NCBI GenBank assembly: GCA_964602655.1
Contig: CAZRSF010000027.1
Location: 1-64,000 of the forward strand
Length of the DNA: 64,000 bases
Source: Moduliflexus sp964602655
GTDB lineage: Bacteria > Moduliflexota > Moduliflexia > Moduliflexales > Moduliflexaceae
Direction: 5' to 3'
In this document: positions 1 through 7,838 of the stretch, in pieces
Layout of the letters: each line of letters starts with the position of its first letter
How positions within the stretch are numbered: position 1 is the stretch's first letter
Notes under the pieces: generated by a model
What the model was told of the DNA's origin: nothing
What the model saw: the letters and a program-made list of their open reading frames with translations, nothing else
Databases searched by the model: none
Program-made: the position numbers and the translations under genes

Positions 1-18
1 GCGGCGTCTTCTCGTCCG

Positions 19-50
19 CCACCCACCCCCAACCCCTCCCAGGAGGGGAG
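19..50. repeat. GC-rich palindromic repeat, family E (partial)
   Basis: A C-rich run ends in CCCCTCCCAGGAGGGG. The same motif recurs at 34115-34198 (inside bioG), 35944-35960 and 36990-37005. This copy has only one arm plus the central CCTCCCAGGAGG palindrome, so it is a fragment or is cut by the window edge. Confidence 0.6.
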
Positions 51-90
51 TTCACCGTCAGCAGATTTAATCTGTTGCGTAGCATCACTT

Positions 91-128
91 TTTAAGTGTC
101 AGACACTTGCAACGTGTTGACAGCTTAT
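91..128. repeat. Palindromic repeat, family D (degenerate copy)
   Basis: AAGTGTCAGACACTT followed by a diverged second arm ending in TTGACAGCTTA. It is a decayed relative of the near-perfect AGCTGTCAGACACTTT palindromes at 29802-29836 and 47756-47789. It sits at the 3' end of the GT2 gene, where it could act as a weak terminator. Confidence 0.5.
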
Positions 129-1063
129 TTGATAATTTTAAACAACCCCTCGACTGTGCCGATGGCGCGCGCCGGGAAATAGACGAGATAAAACCTGACC
201 GCCTCGCCGAGGCTGATTTGCCCTTTGCCAAGCCGATAGAGACGAATCGCGTAGAGCAAGATCGGCACAGCATACATTTCAATCGAAAAAAAGAAAATAT
301 TCAATGAACGCAACGCGACACCGACAACCGCCACAATCGTCCAAATCACGATCCAGAGCGGCGAGAGAATGCTCGGCCATTCGCGCAACGGGATTTTGCG
401 GCCTTTCAGCGATTGCAGGTTCGACTGCCCGCGCCAGATTTCCTTGCGGAACATCTCGTCGTAGCGCTTGTCTTCGCCGAGATGGATGTAGGTCGCCTTC
501 GATGTGCGGTACATTTCGCCGAACTGCTGCACTTTATAGGTGAAATAATAATCTTCGCATGTCACGAGATGTTCGGGAAAGCCGCCGACCTGCTCGAAGA
601 CGCGGCGCGGCAAAAAGAGGTTGCGCCCATCGAGAAATTCCACCGCCTCGTCCGCCGCCGCCGCGTTTTGCAGCGTTCGGATCAGTTCCAATCGCGGCGC
701 ATCCGGCTCGCAGCGCTGCACTGCGCTGACGAGAACACGTCCCGCTTTCGCCTCGAATTCTTCGAACATCACGGCAAGCCAGTTGTGCGATAGCTCGATA
801 TCGGCGTCAATAAACGCGAGAAAGTCGCCGGACGCCTCTTTGACGCCGAAGTTTCGCAGCGCGGAAATCGTCTCGCGCTCCGGGCGGAAAATCGCTTTGA
901 ACGCGACCTGCGGCTGCTCATGCCGGTAGGAAAGTTCGGCGTTCTGCGTCACCACGATAATCTCGATCTGCGATAAATCGCATTCAAGGTTGAGAATTGA
1001 GCCAATCGTGCGATGCAGCAACTCTTCCCGACCTTTATGCGGAATAATAAACGATACGCGCAT
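125..1063 (-). CDS. Family 2 glycosyltransferase with C-terminal membrane segments
   Basis: About 312 residues. The N-terminus MRVSFIIPHKGRE is the usual GT2 nucleotide-binding start. The acidic metal-binding motif appears as FIDADIEL, near residue 95 of the protein, after SGDFLA. Two hydrophobic stretches near the C-terminus (around WIVIWTIVAVVGVAL and MYAVPILLYAI) imply membrane anchoring with the catalytic domain in the cytoplasm. An upstream in-frame extension of 14 codons runs into the palindrome at 1068-1156 and is rejected as coding. It is the last gene of the minus-strand exopolysaccharide locus. It probably adds a sugar to a lipid-linked precursor, but donor and acceptor cannot be read from sequence. 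Confidence 0.85.
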   Translation of the reverse strand: MRVSFIIPHKGREELLHRTIGSILNLECDLSQIEIIVVTQNAELSYRHEQPQVAFKAIFRPERETISALRNFGVKEASGDFLAFIDADIELSHNWLAVMFEEFEAKAGRVLVSAVQRCEPDAPRLELIRTLQNAAAADEAVEFLDGRNLFLPRRVFEQVGGFPEHLVTCEDYYFTYKVQQFGEMYRTSKATYIHLGEDKRYDEMFRKEIWRGQSNLQSLKGRKIPLREWPSILSPLWIVIWTIVAVVGVALRSLNIFFFSIEMYAVPILLYAIRLYRLGKGQISLGEAVRFYLVYFPARAIGTVEGLFKIIK

Positions 1064-1067
1064 AGTG

Positions 1068-1156
1068 AATAGAACACTGATTGGACTGATCTGACTGAAG
1101 CTCACTGATTTTTTATCAGTGCAAATCAGCCCGATCAGTCCAATCAGTGTTCTATT
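1068..1156. repeat. Long inverted repeat, 'AGAACACTGATTGG' family
   Basis: The arms AATAGAACACTGATTGGACT and its complement near 1135-1156 enclose a second nested ACTGATTTTTTATCAGT hairpin. A related copy lies at 31664-31797 upstream of thrC. Here it fills the gap between two same-strand glycosyltransferase genes and its right end overlaps the stop of the upstream gene. Confidence 0.75.
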
Positions 1157-2345
1157 TTTTAGAAATAATGTCCACGAGAATCTGTTCCAGGCGTTGCAGA
1201 TTCGTTTCCCAATTATAATGTTGTTCGATGACTTTTTGCCCGTTTTGCGAAAGCTGCTGGCGCAGTTGCGGCTCTTTCAAAAGCCGGGCGATCTGCTGCG
1301 CGAAGCGTTCCGGCTCGTCTTCGACCAGCACATCTTCGCCGGATTTCGCGGAAATTCCTTCATAGCCGAGTGAACTCGTCACGACTGGCACGCCGGAGGC
1401 CATCGCTTCCAATATCTTATTCTGCAAGCCCCGCGCAATCCGCATCGGCGCAACAAATGCCGCCGCTTTGTGCATATACGGCAGGACGCTTTCGACAAAG
1501 CCGGTGACGATGATGTTCGGATCGTCGCGGCCTAATTGCAATACCTCTTCCGCCGGGCGGCTGCCGACGATATACAAGACGACATCGGGAATAGATTCGC
1601 GAATCTTCGGTAATACATTACGTACAAAATAGATTACGGTCTCAATGTTGGCGAAATAATCCATCGCGCCCGTAAAAATCAAGGTATTCGGTGCTGGTGG
1701 CGTCGCGGACGGATGAAACAATTCACGATCCACGCCGTTCGGCAGCGCAGTCAGCGTCGGAACATTGCAGACGAGCCGCTGGAAATCGCGCTTTTCCTGC
1801 TCTGAGACGAAAATGCTATATTGAAAGGTTTCGGCCAGCCAGCGTTCATATTTGCGCAAACGGCGGCTTTCAGCGGCATAGACCCATGAACGCGGAAAAT
1901 GCGACCGTTTGGCGTATTGCGCCCATTTCTCGGAATCCACGTCAACGAAATCAATGATTTTCGGCAGATGCGGCGCTCGGTCAATATATTGCGCCATTGA
2001 TGAGCAATACGCAAACAGCACGTCAATTCGTTCGTGTTCGATCTTTTCGCGAACGATTTGCCGCAGGCGGTTCGACGAAAAGAACGGCAGCGTCAGCGGT
2101 TTCGTCGAAATCAGATGCGCCAGCGACCGGATTTTGGCGAAGATCGGCGGATTATAGACTATATCCACCGACGCGCAAAATTCCAATAAGGCGGCTTTAT
2201 GCGCTAAATCGCGTTCGTCATCCGCGAGGCACGTCAAAAAAATGCGATGATTCCGCGCTAAGAGCTTGATTTCGTTGAACGCTCTGAGCTTGTCGCCGCG
2301 ATTCGGCGGATACGGGACGCGCTGCGTGAGAAAAAGGATATTCAT
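1152..2345 (-). CDS. GT4 glycosyltransferase, exosortase-A-associated sugar transferase type (TIGR03087-like)
   Basis: 397 residues. The N-terminus MNILFLTQRVPYPPNRGDK is characteristic of the TIGR03087 sugar transferases found in exosortase-A/PEP-CTERM exopolysaccharide loci. The C-terminal GT-B half has LIFTGAMDYFAN and the nucleotide-sugar site around KILEAMASGVPVV. The start at 2345 lies 3 nt after the stop of the DUF3368 toxin gene (GAGTGAATTATG), so it is translationally close to the inserted toxin-antitoxin pair. Its first 25 codons are duplicated at 3123-3204. It is a cytoplasmic transferase that likely extends the repeat unit; the sugar is unknown. Confidence 0.85.
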   Translation of the reverse strand: MNILFLTQRVPYPPNRGDKLRAFNEIKLLARNHRIFLTCLADDERDLAHKAALLEFCASVDIVYNPPIFAKIRSLAHLISTKPLTLPFFSSNRLRQIVREKIEHERIDVLFAYCSSMAQYIDRAPHLPKIIDFVDVDSEKWAQYAKRSHFPRSWVYAAESRRLRKYERWLAETFQYSIFVSEQEKRDFQRLVCNVPTLTALPNGVDRELFHPSATPPAPNTLIFTGAMDYFANIETVIYFVRNVLPKIRESIPDVVLYIVGSRPAEEVLQLGRDDPNIIVTGFVESVLPYMHKAAAFVAPMRIARGLQNKILEAMASGVPVVTSSLGYEGISAKSGEDVLVEDEPERFAQQIARLLKEPQLRQQLSQNGQKVIEQHYNWETNLQRLEQILVDIISKK

Positions 2346-2348
2346 AAT
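2267..2348 (-). repeat. 82-bp direct repeat, copy 1 (5' end of functional GT4 gene)
   Basis: This stretch covers the start codon and first 25 codons of the GT4 gene. The same 82 bases occur at 3123-3204 in the same orientation with 7 differences by my count (about 91% identity), nearly all at synonymous positions. The two copies bracket the UPF0175/DUF3368 pair, with a repeat-to-repeat distance of 856 bp. Confidence 0.9.
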
Positions 2349-2822
2349 TCACTCGCCTATTTTTATCAGGAAGTCGCGATAGACATTCTGGCTATACCAG
2401 CGTCCTCGCCGCATCATTTCATCTAATAACGGCTTGACAGCAGCAATCAATCCATATTGTTTTGCCATCAACAATACGGTTAATGTTCCAATAACATGAA
2501 TGCCCTGCTGTTTTGCGATCAGGTAGCCTGTTCGTTCGTCCATGATGAGTGCATCAGCCTGAATTTCTTTTGCTAACACAATCGCTTCAGCTTCTCCTCG
2601 ATCAAGATCATGAAGGAGAAAGCCGAGATATGCCGTTCCTTGAATATCCTGTACTTGAAAATGATCGGCATCAATGTCATGGTATCCAGGAGCTTTTTTC
2701 GATTTGAGTTCCCGATAGACTTCTCGCGGAATCCGAATCGTTCCAAAAAGTCGAGCCAGTAGTTCAACCTGTCCGATGCTTGCCAATGAAATGATCGGCG
2801 TGCTATTCGAGACAATGTTCAT
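2349..2822 (-). CDS. DUF3368 PIN-like toxin
   Basis: 157 residues. MNIVSNSTPIISLASIGQ is the typical DUF3368 start, with the PIN-fold acidic residues replaced by the family's NSTP/D pattern. RGEAEAIVLAKE and LIMDERTGYLIA carry the other expected acidic positions. DUF3368 proteins are PIN-domain relatives that pair with UPF0175 antitoxins and are presumed RNases. The gene overlaps its upstream antitoxin by 4 nt (ATGA), the classic arrangement. The pair is embedded in an exopolysaccharide operon and is slightly AT-richer than the glycosyltransferases around it, consistent with acquisition. Confidence 0.85.
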   Translation of the reverse strand: MNIVSNSTPIISLASIGQVELLARLFGTIRIPREVYRELKSKKAPGYHDIDADHFQVQDIQGTAYLGFLLHDLDRGEAEAIVLAKEIQADALIMDERTGYLIAKQQGIHVIGTLTVLLMAKQYGLIAAVKPLLDEMMRRGRWYSQNVYRDFLIKIGE

Positions 2823-3109
2823 GCCTGAAACTCCCGTAAAATCGTTGGAGTTGTCTTCGCGTGTTCAATCATCTCATCAACAAGCGTCTCTTCGTAATCA
2901 AAAACCGGCTCGCCGTTCGCTTGAAGGCTCTGGATAAATGTTAGACGGGTCTGTCCGGAGAGTTCGGCGGCTTTTCCTAAACTCAATTTCTGAGAACGAT
3001 ACAGCCAGAGCGCATAATGGAACAGCATCGCTTTGGCAAACTGGTCTTTTTTCTCTTTCAGCGAAAGCAGAATTGAATCATCTATCTGTAGGCGAATTTC
3101 AGTTAACAT
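2819..3109 (-). CDS. UPF0175 family antitoxin
   Basis: 96 residues. The central segment LSLGKAAELSGQTRLTFIQ is the UPF0175 helix-turn-helix-like region, followed by an acidic toxin-binding tail (DYEETLVDEMIEHA). The ribosome-binding site AGGAGG lies about 8 nt before the ATG and is immediately adjacent to the duplicated GT4 fragment. It presumably neutralises the downstream DUF3368 protein and autoregulates the pair; that is family knowledge, not visible here. Confidence 0.85.
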   Translation of the reverse strand: MLTEIRLQIDDSILLSLKEKKDQFAKAMLFHYALWLYRSQKLSLGKAAELSGQTRLTFIQSLQANGEPVFDYEETLVDEMIEHAKTTPTILREFQA

Positions 3110-3204
3110 AACACGTACCTCCTGATGTCGTTGAATGCCCTGAGCTTGTCGCCGCGATTCGGCGGGTATGGGACGCGCTGCGTGAGAAAAAGAATGTTCA
3201 TAAT
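3103..3204 (-). pseudogene. 5' fragment of a second GT4 gene (direct repeat copy 2) still preceded by a ribosome-binding site
   Basis: Reading down from ATG at 3201, preceded by AAGGAG, gives MNILFLTQRVPYPPNRGDK and a few more codons matching the intact GT4 gene at 2345. The frame then leaves homology at the toxin-antitoxin insertion and stops at 3103 inside the antitoxin start region, for a total of 32 codons. The AGGAGG of the antitoxin lies inside this short frame, so translation of the fragment could couple to the antitoxin. Most differences from the intact copy are synonymous, so this is the start of a diverged homologous gene rather than a fresh duplication. Confidence 0.75.
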
Positions 3205-3208
3205 CTCC

Positions 3209-4402
3209 TTATTGGTTCGATGGACATGCCTCTGGACATTCTGAAGAATGTGTCAGTTGGATTCCTTGTATTCGATACCAATCATTGTCCCGGATTAGCG
3301 TAAAGCACAATCCTTCTTGAGGCGTTGAATCCGTTTCATCGCCATCATCTAATTGTATCCCTATTTGCCAAATATCCGGGTTGTCTTTACACGAAGTCAA
3401 GACTGAAAACGAATAGGCATCTTCTTTGATTTCACGCAAACGTGTATGCCAGGGATGAAGTTTTGACCGTAATGCGGGATCAACCCATTTTAATGCGTCT
3501 TCCCATGATAATTCGCTCCATTTAAGTAGATAATCTTCAGGTACAAAATCGATTCCAGTGACCTGTTCTCCATTCACATCATAGGAAAGGATATGTGTAG
3601 AAATGGTGCCATCATACTCTGAAATTTTCTGATATTCACTGGGGTTGCCGGAAAAAATAATCCAAAACTTGGCTGGATGAATTGTAATAGTATAATGCCC
3701 TTGATAGATATCTTCTTCTCCTTGAAAAAGTATCTTGGGCTGATAAGGATTCGCACCCACTCGAAAAACCCGGTAACTAATCATATTCCAAAACGAGGTA
3801 CACCACGGATGTGTATTTGCTGTGACCACAAAAAATTGCCCATTCTTATCAGCAGGGGAAATCGCATACTGAAAAGCCTGTTGCGCATCGCCAATGTCCT
3901 GATATGTAGTGGCTTCTTGAACGGCAATAAGGCACCATTCCTTTTCAATTTTTTGGAAAAGATAAAAGGCGGTATCCCCACCGCACATCACCCATAGCGA
4001 AACCGTTGCAACCAGCATATCAGGATGCTCTGCTGGTTGTTCGATTTGGATGTCAGTAATCTTATCGTAAGTGAAATATGCTGGTTCTACGTCATAGACA
4101 TGATCATCAACAGGAATTCCTGCCTGCTGTAAGGTGACAAGAACCTGCTGCCGAATATCTTGAGGCGTATTCCATTGGGCATTCATGGTTTCGAGTATGA
4201 GATCACATAACTGGTGTTTGAATTGAATTAGTAGCGGTTTAACCTGTAAGGGAATTTCGCTGTCATACGCCTCAACTTTCACCTCGCGTAATTGAGATAC
4301 TGTTCGAATAATCGCTTCTAAAGACCTACTTTCTCCTCTAACGGATTGGTTTCCTATAAGGAGAAATAATCCTATTGTTATTACTACTATACGACTTTTC
4401 AT
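3209..4402 (-). CDS. Secreted protein of unknown function
   Basis: 397 residues that I do not recognise. The N-terminus MKSRIVVITIGLFLLIGNQS is a clear signal peptide with likely cleavage after VRG-ES. The rest is a soluble, tryptophan- and aspartate-rich extracytoplasmic protein with a few scattered cysteines (CSFW-like, SCKDN, SSECPEACPS) that may form disulfides near the C-terminus. Base composition is visibly AT-richer than the glycosyltransferase genes on both sides, which suggests an accessory insertion into the polysaccharide locus. No catalytic motif is apparent. Confidence 0.6.
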   Translation of the reverse strand: MKSRIVVITIGLFLLIGNQSVRGESRSLEAIIRTVSQLREVKVEAYDSEIPLQVKPLLIQFKHQLCDLILETMNAQWNTPQDIRQQVLVTLQQAGIPVDDHVYDVEPAYFTYDKITDIQIEQPAEHPDMLVATVSLWVMCGGDTAFYLFQKIEKEWCLIAVQEATTYQDIGDAQQAFQYAISPADKNGQFFVVTANTHPWCTSFWNMISYRVFRVGANPYQPKILFQGEEDIYQGHYTITIHPAKFWIIFSGNPSEYQKISEYDGTISTHILSYDVNGEQVTGIDFVPEDYLLKWSELSWEDALKWVDPALRSKLHPWHTRLREIKEDAYSFSVLTSCKDNPDIWQIGIQLDDGDETDSTPQEGLCFTLIRDNDWYRIQGIQLTHSSECPEACPSNQ

Positions 4403-4453
4403 ACGTTAGCTTTCAGCAAGCAATGGCTTTCAACAATACATTGATAAAATGGG

Positions 4454-6133
4454 TTAACAAGATATTAAACTCTCATAAATAGCCTCTACTTTTTCCAGAC
4501 GTTTCGTGAAGGAGAATTTTTCACATGCGCTGCGGCGGCCATTTTCGCACAATTGTCGGGCAAAATCTTCGTCATTCAAGACCTTCAGCGTTGCCGCCGT
4601 GATGCCTGCGACATCGCCGACCTGAAACAGCAGACCGTCATGCCCATCCTGAATGATTTCGCCGACGCCGCCGACTTCAGTGTAAATGATCGGCGCTTCC
4701 ATCGCCATTGCCTCAAGCGCGGTGTTCGGCGTCCCTTCGATGCGGGCGGTTGACAGGAACAGGTCAAGCACGGCATAAATGTTCATTGTGTCTTTGCGAA
4801 AACCGAGAAACAGAATTTTGTCCGCCAAACCCATTTCTTGAACCTGCCGCTCCAAATCGGCGCGATCCGGGCCGTCGCCGATAATCAGAAAACAGGTGTC
4901 CGGGCGTTCGCGAATCACGTTGTTTGCGACCGCAAGCGTCGTCGGCAAATCTTTTTCATAGCGCAAGCGCCCGACCACGCCGACGATTTTGCGGCTGGCC
5001 GGAATCTGAAATTCCTCGCGAATCGTCGAGCGCACTTTGGCGCGATTCCAGGCGTCCACGTCAATCGCGTTATGCACGACCGTGATTTTTTCCGGGCGGA
5101 TGCCGCGCTTGACCATGAAATCTTTCAGCGCATACGAGACGGCGATAATTTTGTCGTAGCGTTTCAAAAAGAGCAGATTCAGCCACGTATAAAATTTCAT
5201 TTTCAGGCTGTCGTGATCTTGCCACAAATGAGCGGTAAAGAGCAGCTTGACGTTCGGGTGCGGCAGCGCGGCGAGATAGCAGACGACGCAGGTTTTATGG
5301 TCGCGGACGTGCAGGATGTCAATGTCGTATTGCTTGATCAGGCGGTGAATTTCAACCAGATTACTCCAATCGATTTTTTTATGTTCCAGCACTTCATGAA
5401 TCGTCAGGCCGCGTTCCCGCGCCCAGTCACCGATTTGGAAGTCGTGATCGTTCGCGCCGCGCATATACATCAGCACATGCCGGAATTTTTCTTTGTTCGA
5501 CCGCTCCGCAAGCAGCAGCACAGTCTTGTCCGGGCCGCCGCCAGTGGTGTAGGTGCTGCGGCATTGCATGACGTTAATCGTCGTTTTCGGTGGTTTCATT
5601 GTCCAAGTATCCTTCGTATTTTCGCCGATGATTTTCGCCGGAACGCCGCCGACGATTTTATTATCCGGCACGGATGACACAACGACGGCGTTTGCGCCGA
5701 TTTTGACGTTGTCGCCGATGGCGATGTCCCCCAACACTTTCGCGCCTGCGCCGACTAACACGTTATTTCCGACGGTCGGCGGTTCGCCCGTGCCGCCTTT
5801 ATCGCCGAACGTGACGCCGTGATAGATCGTGCAATGTTCCCCCATTTTCGTGTGGGAATGAAAAATAATCCCGCCGAAATGGTGAATCCGCAGCCCTTTG
5901 CCGATGTCGGTTTCCGCCGGAATCGAGATGCCAGTCATGATTTCGGTCAGGCGTTCGATGATAAACCGCACCGGCTGCGTCGGAATGCCGCGCACGAAAA
6001 ACCAACGAAAAAAGCGATAGACCAGAATCGCCTGAAAGCCCTGCGACACGAGGCCGCGTACTAAAATCCGCAGCGGGCTGCCGCCGCCTTCTTCTTCGAA
6101 TCGAGCCAAATCGGCTGCGATATATTCGAGCAT
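4454..6133 (-). CDS. Fusion of a serine-acetyltransferase-like left-handed beta-helix and a GT4 glycosyltransferase
   Basis: 559 residues from ATG at 6133, chosen because AAAGGAGA lies about 8 nt upstream; an in-frame extension to 6199 lacks this. Residues about 50-190 match the LbH_SAT fold: ETDIGKGLRIHHFGG, HSHTKMGEHCTIYHG and the hexapeptide run VGNNVLVGAGAKVLGDI, with the usual C-terminal VVSSVPDNKIVGGVPAK. After a linker, residues about 220-559 are a GT-B glycosyltransferase with a GVVGRLRYEKDL donor-domain start, IIGDGPDR, and ARIEGTPNTALEAM. The CysE-specific N-terminal helical domain is missing, so this is more likely a sugar O-acetyltransferase than a cysteine-synthesis enzyme. The fusion suggests that transfer and acetylation of one sugar are linked. 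Confidence 0.85.
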   Translation of the reverse strand: MLEYIAADLARFEEEGGGSPLRILVRGLVSQGFQAILVYRFFRWFFVRGIPTQPVRFIIERLTEIMTGISIPAETDIGKGLRIHHFGGIIFHSHTKMGEHCTIYHGVTFGDKGGTGEPPTVGNNVLVGAGAKVLGDIAIGDNVKIGANAVVVSSVPDNKIVGGVPAKIIGENTKDTWTMKPPKTTINVMQCRSTYTTGGGPDKTVLLLAERSNKEKFRHVLMYMRGANDHDFQIGDWARERGLTIHEVLEHKKIDWSNLVEIHRLIKQYDIDILHVRDHKTCVVCYLAALPHPNVKLLFTAHLWQDHDSLKMKFYTWLNLLFLKRYDKIIAVSYALKDFMVKRGIRPEKITVVHNAIDVDAWNRAKVRSTIREEFQIPASRKIVGVVGRLRYEKDLPTTLAVANNVIRERPDTCFLIIGDGPDRADLERQVQEMGLADKILFLGFRKDTMNIYAVLDLFLSTARIEGTPNTALEAMAMEAPIIYTEVGGVGEIIQDGHDGLLFQVGDVAGITAATLKVLNDEDFARQLCENGRRSACEKFSFTKRLEKVEAIYESLISC

Positions 6134-6235
6134 GGCCGTTCTCCTTTCGCGTTTCGACTCATTCTTTGATTCGGGATAGAGATGTTGAGTTCTTCGCACA
6201 ATTGGTATTATTGTGTTTTTATACAGTGAACGTGC

Positions 6236-6802
6236 TCATTTTTTTCGGCTATTCCGTTCTTGTAGCCAATCAAAAAACGATTCGGATTCCGAGTTACACG
6301 GGCCGATTGTTTCAAGTAAATATTTTGTACCGGAATTCGTGGTTTTATACACGCCCTTTCCAGAGCATTGGCCGAATACTCCATGAAGCCCTTCCTGCAT
6401 GCCAGCAGCAGGTTTTACATATCCCAAATAAATATTGTTGTCAACAGATTGACAAACCATTTCAATCGTGTAGGCTTGGGGCGTCGCATTGATGCCATAC
6501 CGACATGAGACGGGTAATCCCCAGGGTTTCCATCCAAGCGTTGTAAACCCTTCCGTTTCCTTCGAGCGCCACCATGCCATTTCTCCGACAGGGTCTTGGG
6601 GATACGGCTCAACCGCAATATACGTCTGATGTTTCGCATAATACGCATCCTGTAAAACAACTATTTTTTGAATATTTGATTGAACTCTCAAATACTCTGC
6701 ATTTTTTATAGAGTCAATGAAAGACTTGCCGTATGTCATGATGATGAATGCCATAAAGCAAAATATACACAGCAAAATGAATTTCATTATTTTTCGTATC
6801 AT
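6236..6802 (-). CDS. Membrane-anchored type IV pilin-like protein
   Basis: 188 residues. One N-terminal hydrophobic segment (FILLCIFCFMAFIIM) is followed by an amphipathic helix (EYLRVQSNIQKIVVLQDAYY) and a C-terminal globular part. The body has LGWKPWG and CRYGI motifs that I associate with PilA-like minor pilins ('temporal' LGF/LGW pattern), plus four cysteines that could form two disulfides. The prepilin peptidase site (G/FTLIE) is absent, so it is not a canonical pilin. It may be a stand-alone membrane-anchored pseudopilin-like head. It lies between the HNH cassette and the acetyltransferase-GT4 fusion, and role and confidence are limited. Confidence 0.5.
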   Translation of the reverse strand: MIRKIMKFILLCIFCFMAFIIMTYGKSFIDSIKNAEYLRVQSNIQKIVVLQDAYYAKHQTYIAVEPYPQDPVGEMAWWRSKETEGFTTLGWKPWGLPVSCRYGINATPQAYTIEMVCQSVDNNIYLGYVKPAAGMQEGLHGVFGQCSGKGVYKTTNSGTKYLLETIGPCNSESESFFDWLQERNSRKK

Positions 6803-6978
6803 TTTCTTTCATCTTTCATTTGATGGTGTCAAGATCATAATAGGCTTCGGTGAGAAATAACGTCGAAACGATGTTTTTTCAGCAAAGAACGTCCGTTCGA
6901 GAGACTTCTATTTTCTAATATATCTGAAAAATGCACGAGAGAAATGCCTCTTGATTCATATCAATCTCGCGTTGAAGG

Positions 6979-7389
6979 TTACATAACAAGACCAACAGCC
7001 AACAATAACGTTCGTTCCTCAATTCTCTCTGTCGTATTGAATTGCAAGAGTCGAACCGTGACGCGACCTTTGGCGGTCAATGGCACAATAAAGGCGTCGC
7101 GCAATGCAAAATGTTCTGACCATTGATCTTGGCGAGGGTTATAAAGCGGCGTAATTTCTCCTGTTTCCGGGTCTATCGAAGTCAAATCGCTTCCTTTATG
7201 TTTATTGCAGATCGCGCAGCACACAGCTAAATTCTCGAATTCGGTCGCGCCGCCGTGTTTTTGCGCAATCACATGATCGATTTCATGCGGAACAAATGCG
7301 ATGCTTTCAGGAATCAGGCAATATTCGCACACTCCATTAGTGCGGTTATAGACGCGTCGTCGCAATTCGGCTGAAATATACGTTCTCAT
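6979..7389 (-). CDS. HNH endonuclease
   Basis: 136 residues. The zinc-binding CEYC and CCAICNKHKG pairs flank the HNH core IDHVIAQKHGGATEFENL. The N-terminal RTYISAELRRRVYNRTNG matches stand-alone HNH nucleases common in cyanobacterial and other genomes. The gene starts 3 nt after the stop of the upstream partner (7393-7752), so the two form a translationally coupled cassette. Because it sits in a polysaccharide operon, it is probably a mobile or defence-type passenger. The target is unknown. Confidence 0.85.
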   Translation of the reverse strand: MRTYISAELRRRVYNRTNGVCEYCLIPESIAFVPHEIDHVIAQKHGGATEFENLAVCCAICNKHKGSDLTSIDPETGEITPLYNPRQDQWSEHFALRDAFIVPLTAKGRVTVRLLQFNTTERIEERTLLLAVGLVM

Positions 7390-7392
7390 ACA

Positions 7393-7752
7393 TTATGCCT
7401 GATGCAGCTTCGCATACGCTCTGGCTTTGGCAACTCGAACTAAATGTTCAAGATATTGATATTGTTCCCATTCGCGTTCTTCATCGGCATTCAGCCCAAT
7501 TGTGCGGTTTTTTTCCAGCAATGCGCCGACTCTGTTTTGCAGCGGTTTCGACGGTCGAAGCGCAAGGATTTCTTCCGGCGTTGGCAACGTTGCCAGCAGT
7601 TCCAAGACATCTGCCGCCCCTTCGAAGCCGGTTTGTTCGACGGCGTCGAATTCACGCAAGCCTAATTCCAAAATTCGCGACACCTGAGCCTCGAATGGTC
7701 GCAGACGATTTGCCAATTCTGATGAAATTTCGAATGTTATCGGAGCTAACAT
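7393..7752 (-). CDS. HNH-partner protein of unknown function
   Basis: 119 residues, acidic and largely helical. A segment LPTPEEILALRPSKPLQNRV is followed by a C-terminal EEREWEQYQYLEHLVRVAKA helix that resembles small proteins repeatedly found next to HNH nucleases. I cannot name the family. AAAGGAGAG lies directly upstream of the ATG. The tight 3-nt spacing to the nuclease suggests it could be an antitoxin-like or DNA-binding partner, by inference from gene order only. Confidence 0.6.
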   Translation of the reverse strand: MLAPITFEISSELANRLRPFEAQVSRILELGLREFDAVEQTGFEGAADVLELLATLPTPEEILALRPSKPLQNRVGALLEKNRTIGLNADEEREWEQYQYLEHLVRVAKARAYAKLHQA

Positions 7753-7838
7753 CTCTCTCCTTTATCGTGCTGTGATGAAACGGATACAGCAACGCGGTTT
7801 TAATGCCGTCAAGATCAAATCTCGATTCGTTATCATTT

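Noticed and set aside
4838..5677. A 279-codon open frame antisense to the acetyltransferase-GT4 fusion
   Set aside because: No domain; the minus-strand frame contains all family motifs.
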